From assembly GCF_900110615.1 (NCBI RefSeq), contig NZ_FOEI01000001.1:1-64000 (forward strand): DNA of 64,000 nucleotides, in the 5' to 3' direction. The notes under the pieces are model-generated. The model saw only the letters and a list, made by a program, of their open reading frames with translations. It did not search any database and was not told the origin of the DNA. Shown piece after piece: positions 63,504 to 64,000 of the stretch; the first letter of the stretch is position 1; every line of letters begins with the position of its first letter. A program made the position numbers and the translations under genes. The stretch comes from Flavobacterium urocaniciphilum. GTDB lineage: Bacteria; Bacteroidota; Bacteroidia; Flavobacteriales; Flavobacteriaceae.

Positions 63504-64000
63504 ATGAAGCAAATAATTCAATCTTTTAAAACAGGTGAAACTATTCTAGAAGAAGTGCCAGCACCAATTGTTAAAAAAGGAGCCGTTTTAATACAAACTG
63601 CAAATTCTTTAGTTTCATTAGGTACAGAAAAAATGTTAGTTGAGTTTGGGAAGTCCAATTTGATTTCTAAAGCTAGACAACAACCAGATAAAGTAAAGCA
63701 AGTTTTAGATAAAATAAAAACAGATGGTTTAATGCCAACTTTAGAAGCTGTTTTTAATAAACTAGGCGAACCACTTCCATTAGGTTATTGTAATGTTGGA
63801 AAAGTTATTGCAGTTGGTGAAGGAGTTTCCGATTTTAAAATTGGAGATAGAGTTGCATCTAATGGACAACATGCAGAATTTGTTTTGGTGCCTCAAAATT
63901 TAGTAGCAGCTATTCCAGAAAATGTAACAAATGAGCAAGCAACTTTTACGGTAATTGGATCTATTGGTTTGCAAGGTATAAGATTGTTGAAACCTACTTT
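63504..64000 (+). CDS. Bi-domain oxidoreductase, 5' part (cut by window)
   Basis: An open frame from the ATG at 63504 to the window edge, 165 codons without stop. It begins MKQIIQSFKTGETILEEVPA, continues with LGTEKMLVEFGKSNLISKAR and GYCNVGKVIAVGEG, IGDRVASNGQHAEFV, the start of the zinc-alcohol-dehydrogenase-like half of the bi-domain proteins (ADH domain plus Gfo/Idh/MocA domain) often found in polysaccharide clusters. The rest, including the second domain, is outside the window. Confidence 0.85.
   Translation, partial: MKQIIQSFKTGETILEEVPAPIVKKGAVLIQTANSLVSLGTEKMLVEFGKSNLISKARQQPDKVKQVLDKIKTDGLMPTLEAVFNKLGEPLPLGYCNVGKVIAVGEGVSDFKIGDRVASNGQHAEFVLVPQNLVAAIPENVTNEQATFTVIGSIGLQGIRLLKPT

Noticed and set aside
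45010..64000. A defence or otherwise new system hidden in the glycan cluster
   Set aside because: Every gene fits a known glycan synthesis or export family; no nuclease, toxin, reverse transcriptase or similar was found.

Overview
The window is AT-rich DNA from the Bacteroidota, most likely a Flavobacterium or close relative in the Flavobacteriaceae. The evidence is the gliding and type IX secretion (T9SS) genes gldJ, porU and porV, two giant proteins with T9SS C-terminal sorting domains, Bacteroidota-type promoter boxes (TAnnTTTG, in a few places with an upstream TTG/TTTG), a Bacteroidota-style long NusB, and familiar flavobacterial gene neighbourhoods. There are no recognisable transposases, phage genes, CRISPR arrays or tRNAs.

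Layout. Bases 1-83 are the 3' end of a 5S rRNA gene, so an rRNA operon ends at the left edge; its terminator is duplicated. From about 0.6 to 13.8 kb lie housekeeping and metabolic genes: a PUR-domain protein, an ABC exporter with an unusual Walker B, leucine dehydrogenase, nusB / DUF1573 lipoprotein / yajC, peptidase T, a TonB-like protein, a second Glu/Leu/Phe/Val dehydrogenase, a TetR regulator with an alpha/beta hydrolase under matching operator palindromes, anmK and an acyl-CoA dehydrogenase.

From 13.9 to 31.7 kb is a surface and secretion block: a 1729-residue repeat-rich T9SS cargo protein, a divergent T9SS-exported metalloprotease, murF, gldJ, the T9SS sortase porU and its outer-membrane partner porV. 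From 31.8 to 45 kb come cdd, pyruvate dehydrogenase E1-alpha and E2, an M28 lipoprotein peptidase, an SDR enzyme, a SprT-like protein with a TTG start, manC, an amphipathic helical protein, an arginase-ctlX pair, marC, a CoA-binding protein, a sodium:solute symporter, a small secreted protein and recR.

From 45.0 kb to the right edge runs one tightly packed, co-oriented surface polysaccharide locus (Wzx/Wzy type): Wza-like export lipoprotein, Wzc-like tyrosine kinase, a WbpP-like UDP-GlcNAc 4-epimerase, three different UDP-sugar dehydrogenases (UDP-Glc, UDP-GalNAc/GlcNAc and UDP-ManNAc types), WecB, an FkbM methyltransferase, three glycosyltransferases, a flippase, an acetyltransferase, a probable polymerase, an AsnB-type amidotransferase and a bi-domain oxidoreductase cut by the window edge. 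Together these predict an acidic glycan rich in (amino)uronic acids, some possibly amidated. The most interesting points are this triple dehydrogenase set with AsnB, the TetR double operator, the 7 x 81-residue repeat array, and the T9SS cargo genes beside T9SS machinery genes.
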